DNA of 9,166 nt from CAZZCS01 sp964652645 (GTDB taxonomy: Bacteria > Cloacimonadota > Cloacimonadia > Cloacimonadales > Cloacimonadaceae). Each line of letters begins with the position of its first letter. The stretch's first letter is position 1. Made by a program: the position numbers and the translations under genes. Positions 7,543 through 9,166 of the stretch are shown here, in pieces. The stretch lies in the NCBI GenBank assembly GCA_964652645.1, contig CAZZCS010000090.1, positions 1 to 9,166 of the forward strand, given 5' to 3'. Below the pieces are notes generated by a model, which did no database searches, was not told the origin of the DNA, and saw only the letters and a list, made by a program, of their open reading frames with translations.

Positions 7543-7561
7543 CTGATCGGGTTATTTTTTT
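7526..7561 (+). terminator. Intrinsic terminator of the acetate transporter gene
   Basis: The arms ACCCGG (7526-7531) and TCGGGT (7547-7552) pair with one G-T wobble. The stem continues inward as CAGA/TCTG (7532-7535 with 7542-7545) past one bulged A and closes on a 6-base loop. TTA and seven T residues (7555-7561) follow. This is the clearest intrinsic terminator in the window and lies 27 bases after the transporter stop. Confidence 0.75.
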
Positions 7562-7580
7562 ACTTCAAAAGGAGTAGCTG

Positions 7581-7922
7581 ATGGCCAGTAGCGCGCAAAC
7601 CGCAGAATTTGTCATGAACCAGCTCGCAGAGGCTGGCGTTACGGATTGTAAGAAGATGTTTGGTGAATATGGGATCTACCTGGATGGCAAAGTGGTTGCC
7701 ATGATCTGTGATGACAATCTCTATGTAAAGCCCACCGAGGCAGGAAAGCAGTATATCGGCGAGCCCGAGTATGCCCCACCCTATCCCGGCGCAAAAGACT
7801 ATTTCATTATCTCCGAGGACTTGTGGGAGGACGCTCCGTGGCTCTGCGAGCTCATCCGGATTACAGCTCCGGAGATAGCTCCACCAAAAAAGAAAAAGGC
7901 AAAATCAACCCCTAAAAGTTGA
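7581..7922 (+). CDS. TfoX N-terminal-domain protein
   Basis: This small cytoplasmic protein of 113 residues is nearly all TfoX/Sxy N-terminal domain. Marks of the family are KKMFGEYGIYLDGKVVAMICDD (residues 24-45), LYVKPTEAG (47-55), the AKDYF stretch (71-75) and the closing helix around APWLCELIRIT (85-95). The C-terminal TfoX domain of proteobacterial competence regulators is absent. Stand-alone N-terminal-domain proteins are common outside proteobacteria, and their role is not established, so competence should not be assumed. The tail PPKKKKAKSTPKS is strongly basic and could contact nucleic acid (inference). GGAG at 7571-7574, six bases before the ATG, supports the start. It follows the transporter terminator and seems to be a single-gene unit. 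Confidence 0.88.
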   Translation: MASSAQTAEFVMNQLAEAGVTDCKKMFGEYGIYLDGKVVAMICDDNLYVKPTEAGKQYIGEPEYAPPYPGAKDYFIISEDLWEDAPWLCELIRITAPEIAPPKKKKAKSTPKS

Positions 7923-7943
7923 TTTGCACAGGTGCAGGTTTGG

Positions 7944-8099
7944 ATGAAAACAATGAATCTTATCCTGATGGGAGTTCATGATTTTTGTTACTGTTTCTAC
8001 AGGCTGCACGTCTTCCAAAACGCCTCGCACGAGCACCACATAGAAAGCAAAGACGAATACAACAAGCTGCTCCGGGATTTTCTGGCAAACGCTGAATGA
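7944..8099 (+). pseudogene. Probable 3' remnant of an alpha/beta hydrolase
   Basis: A 51-codon frame runs from an ATG at 7944 to TGA at 8097-8099. From codon 21 (nt 8004) on it reads LHVFQNASHEHHIESKDEYN and then KLLRDFLANAE. This looks like the end of an alpha/beta hydrolase: a strand (LHVF), the catalytic histidine region (NASH...HIE), and the closing helix (EYNKLLRDFL). The first 20 codons do not look like the family, and no hydrolase body is found upstream in any frame. No clear ribosome-binding site precedes the ATG. I read it as the tail of a deleted gene joined to unrelated DNA. A real small protein is less likely. Confidence 0.45.
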
Positions 8100-8111
8100 G
8101 CTGTGCTGTAG

Positions 8112-8141
8112 TGTAGCATTCCGATGCTACAATTTTGTTTT
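8112..8141 (+). terminator. Intrinsic-terminator-like hairpin after the hydrolase remnant
   Basis: A perfect 8-base stem TGTAGCAT/ATGCTACA (8112-8119 with 8124-8131) with loop TCCG is followed by ATTTTGTTTT. It lies 12 bases after the remnant's stop codon, so it may be that gene's original terminator left in place. Confidence 0.6.
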
Positions 8142-8203
8142 CACGCGGATGTGCGCAATTGTGTGGATCCAGTATGCACTACCTCGTGTTCGCTTCGACT
8201 TCC

Positions 8204-8241
8204 CCTCGAGATCGCCTCGAGTACTCGAGGCGATCTCGAGG
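8204..8241. repeat. 38-base perfect palindrome
   Basis: Every base from 8204 to 8222 pairs with 8241 to 8223, centred on GTAC, so the DNA could extrude as a cruciform or the RNA form a 17-pair hairpin. It contains four CTCGAG hexamers (8205, 8216, 8224, 8235). A flanking pair, CTTCCCCTCG (8199-8208) and CGAGGGGAAG (8259-8268), is also perfectly complementary, giving an alternative larger fold. Confidence 0.95.
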
Positions 8242-8253
8242 CGATCTTGAGGC
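8225..8253. repeat. 11-base tandem repeat TCGAGGCGATC
   Basis: Two exact units (8225-8235, 8236-8246) are followed by a partial, slightly changed one (TTGAGGC, 8247-8253). The left arm of the palindrome carries the same unit inverted, so the whole structure is built from one 11-base word in both orientations. Confidence 0.9.
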
Positions 8254-8281
8254 AAAGACGAGGGGAAGGATAAGGGGGGGG

Positions 8282-8335
8282 ATTTAGGATTTAGGATGTA
8301 GGATGTAGAATGTAGGATGTGGGTTTTAGATTTAG
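8282..8335. repeat. 7-base tandem repeat, consensus ATKTAGG
   Basis: Seven units and a partial one run in register: ATTTAGG twice, ATGTAGG, ATGTAGA, ATGTAGG, ATGTGGG, TTTTAGA, TTTAG. A run of eight G residues precedes it (8274-8281). The units are diverged, suggesting an old array or slippage. A heptad of this kind translates to short repeated peptides on the minus strand but is not coding. Confidence 0.9.
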
Positions 8336-8350
8336 CTGAGTATAATTGTA

Positions 8351-8372
8351 ACACGTTATGCGTTACACGTTA
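8351..8372. repeat. Short direct repeat ACACGTTA
   Basis: ACACGTTA occurs at 8351-8358 and 8365-8372, separated by TGCGTT. Overlapping GTAAC/GTTAC words also make it partly self-complementary. It follows the heptad array closely and seems to belong to the same repeat mosaic. Confidence 0.7.
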
Positions 8373-8431
8373 CGAATGCTTCGCTCTGTCGATTTTTAAT
8401 TTACGATATAGTGTACGATTGACTGCACGAC

Positions 8432-8476
8432 AGCAGGAGTCATTTGCGCCTATCAGAGTGAACAAATAGTCCTGCT
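8432..8476. repeat. Imperfect inverted repeat
   Basis: AGCAGGAGTCATTTG (8432-8446) and CAAATAGTCCTGCT (8463-8476) are largely complementary around a 16-base loop, with strong outer (AGCAGGA/TCCTGCT) and inner (ATTTG/CAAAT) blocks. A second small hairpin, CGCAT/ATGCG (8487-8491 with 8499-8503), follows. Confidence 0.65.
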
Positions 8477-8546
8477 CCCTACATGACGCATAGGACTCAT
8501 GCGATAAGACAGGAATAGAGAATTGACTGCGCGCTGGAACGCCGAA

Positions 8547-8601
8547 TTCATTCGGCTGGTACAACCAACTTCAGTTGGGTTGAGCTCTTATTGATCCGTA
8601 T
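8547..8601. repeat. 55-base direct repeat, left copy
   Basis: This copy is identical base for base to 9112-9166. It contains a small hairpin CCAAC-TTCA-GTTGG that extends past one bulged G to CAA/TTG. The sequence before it differs between the copies, so the left boundary is real. After the left copy the sequence continues GATCCAACACGG. Confidence 0.97.
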
Positions 8602-8624
8602 GATCCAACACGGAGCGCAGCGAA

Positions 8625-8640
8625 CCCCAGCGGGGCGACA
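8625..8640. repeat. 16-base GC-rich repeat, first copy
   Basis: CCCCAGCGGGGCGACA at 8625-8640 recurs exactly at 8713-8728. Its core CCCC-AGC-GGGG is a short hairpin. Confidence 0.9.
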
Positions 8641-8689
8641 GCCCCCGCGACGAAGTCGTGGGTGGCATAGGCGGGGGCGTGAGCCCCCG
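8641..8689. repeat. GC-rich competing hairpins with a GNRA-type loop
   Basis: GCGGGGGC (8671-8678) can pair either with the upstream GCCCCCGC (8641-8648) or with the downstream GCCCCCG (8683-8689). The downstream choice gives a 7-pair stem, 8672-8678 with 8683-8689, closed by the tetraloop GTGA. Inside the larger fold, CGAC-GAA-GTCG (8648-8658) forms a further hairpin. The two folds exclude each other. Confidence 0.75.
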
Positions 8690-8712
8690 TACAGAAAGGG
8701 AATACGGTCCAG

Positions 8713-8728
8713 CCCCAGCGGGGCGACA
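8713..8728. repeat. 16-base GC-rich repeat, second copy
   Basis: This is an exact copy of 8625-8640. Here the hairpin stem is one pair longer (GCCCC/GGGGC, 8712-8716 with 8720-8724). Confidence 0.9.
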
Positions 8729-8833
8729 CCATCAAAATCACAACCTCGTCATAGATATTCTGTTGCAACCGATGTGTTCTCTATATGCTATCGAATTCTC
8801 CCTGTTCCTCTACGCTGCACGGAGGCTGATATC

Positions 8834-8913
8834 TGTCGCCCGCAAGAGGCTTGTCCCTCATTTCGCAAATATTGGACACCCACGAATATTAGATGTGTCG
8901 CCCGCAAGGGGCT
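8834..8913. repeat. Pair of 18-base repeats with GCAA loops
   Basis: TGTCGCCCGCAAGAGGCT (8834-8851) and TGTCGCCCGCAAGGGGCT (8896-8913) differ at one base. In the second, GCCC-GCAA-GGGGC forms a compact hairpin with a GNRA-type tetraloop; the change weakens the stem in the first. Their spacing is 62 bases. Confidence 0.8.
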
Positions 8914-8935
8914 ATTACGTGTTTTGTCCCGCATA

Positions 8936-8965
8936 CGAGGGGCTCCGCTGCGCTCCGCACCCTCG
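8936..8965. repeat. GC-rich hairpin
   Basis: CGAGGG (8936-8941) pairs with CCCTCG (8960-8965), enclosing an inner TGCG-CTC-CGCA hairpin (8949-8959). The 12-base word CGCTGCGCTCCG at 8946-8957 is the exact reverse complement of 8611-8622, linking this element to the one after the left 55-base repeat. Confidence 0.7.
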
Positions 8966-9111
8966 CTATGCCAGCCCACAGAGCCACGCTGTGTCTCTGC
9001 GAGGCCCGGCTGTATCGCATCTTCGATGCTTTCGAGGTATCGGCTGTGCCGATTGTTTGTGAGCCCTATGGGACTCATTTGACTCATCTGTATCAATTTT
9101 CGCACAAGCTC

Positions 9112-9166
9112 TTCATTCGGCTGGTACAACCAACTTCAGTTGGGTTGAGCTCTTATTGATCCGTAT
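9112..9166. repeat. 55-base direct repeat, right copy, reaches the window edge
   Basis: This copy is identical to 8547-8601 and still matching at the last base, so the repeat may be longer than 55 bases. The start-to-start distance is 565 bases and the DNA between the copies is non-coding. Confidence 0.97.

Larger units (their letters stand above)
8100..9166. other. Repeat-dense non-coding island
   Basis: This 1067-base stretch to the window edge holds no gene I can support. The open frames in it on either strand have no ribosome-binding sites and no recognisable domains. Several run straight through tandem repeats, palindromes and GC-rich hairpins, and two minus-strand frames both begin with YQPNE only because each starts inside a copy of the 55-base repeat. 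Contents from left to right: a terminator hairpin, a large palindrome with tandem units, a 7-base tandem array, short direct repeats, AT-rich sequence with an inverted repeat, the first 55-base repeat, GC-rich hairpins, further short repeats, and the second 55-base repeat. The composition differs sharply from the coding part. It looks like accumulated intergenic repeat families. Confidence 0.7.

Noticed and set aside
7581..7922. Natural competence regulator
   Set aside because: Only the TfoX N-terminal domain is present, without the C-terminal domain, and no competence gene is nearby.
8282..8335. CRISPR array
   Set aside because: The 7-base units have no spacers, the 55-base repeats are 565 bases apart, and no cas gene is present.
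8558..8601. Integron attC site, suggested by GTTGGGT in the 55-base repeat
   Set aside because: The partner core site is missing in the right orientation, there is no integrase, and the bracketed DNA carries no cassette gene.
8370..9129. Minus-strand open frames (8370-8564, 8571-8768 and 8788-9129)
   Set aside because: Two of them begin with the same YQPNE peptide because both start inside a copy of the 55-base repeat, and all three are made mostly of repeat and hairpin sequence.
8591..9159. Overlapping plus-strand open frames of 88 to 163 codons at the right end
   Set aside because: They read through GC-rich hairpins and repeats, overlap each other in different frames, and show no ribosome-binding site or domain.
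7923..9166. Insertion sequence or retron
   Set aside because: No transposase or reverse transcriptase reading frame was found on either strand and there are no terminal inverted repeats bounding the island.

Overview
This window most likely comes from an uncultured bacterium of the Fibrobacterota-Chlorobiota-Bacteroidota (FCB) group, and Candidatus Cloacimonadota is my best guess. The reasons are a secreted protein ending in a type-IX-like C-terminal sorting domain (NYPNPF motif), an outer-membrane protein resembling the DUF6029 family beside Omp28-type thioredoxin-fold proteins, and a large intergenic region full of hairpins. The lineage is inferred. There is no rRNA, tRNA or marker gene to confirm it.

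Positions 1-6613 hold a tightly packed plus-strand operon of six genes. It begins inside a DsbD-type membrane electron transporter whose start lies outside the window. Then come a lipoprotein combining a possible NTF2-like domain with a CPNC thioredoxin fold, a TlpA/ResA-like periplasmic thioredoxin (CNPC), a predicted outer-membrane beta-barrel whose only two cysteines form a CX4C pair at its C-terminus, a secreted thioredoxin-fold protein (CSTC) with a sorting domain, and a D-2-hydroxyacid dehydrogenase (glyoxylate/glycerate type). Neighbours overlap by 4 to 8 bases or lie 10 to 14 bases apart. The first five products form a plausible thiol-disulfide chain from the inner membrane through the periplasm to the outer membrane and cell surface. 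The dehydrogenase looks like a metabolic passenger.

Positions 6614-7922 hold two separately controlled genes: an acetate uptake-type transporter (GPR1/FUN34/YaaH family) followed by a good intrinsic terminator, and a small TfoX N-terminal-domain protein.

Positions 7923-9166 contain no convincing intact gene. The region starts with what looks like the 3' remnant of an alpha/beta hydrolase and an intrinsic-terminator-like hairpin. It then becomes a mosaic of repeats: a 38-base perfect palindrome joined to an 11-base tandem repeat, a 7-base tandem array, several GC-rich hairpins (two capped by GNRA-type tetraloops), short dispersed repeats, and a 55-base direct repeat whose two exact copies bracket the last ~510 bases. 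Open reading frames here appear to be by-products of the repeats.

The two points most worth following up are the cell-envelope thiol relay that ends in an outer-membrane barrel, and the repeat island with its 55-base bracketing repeat. No CRISPR array, transposase, integrase, reverse transcriptase or phage gene was seen.
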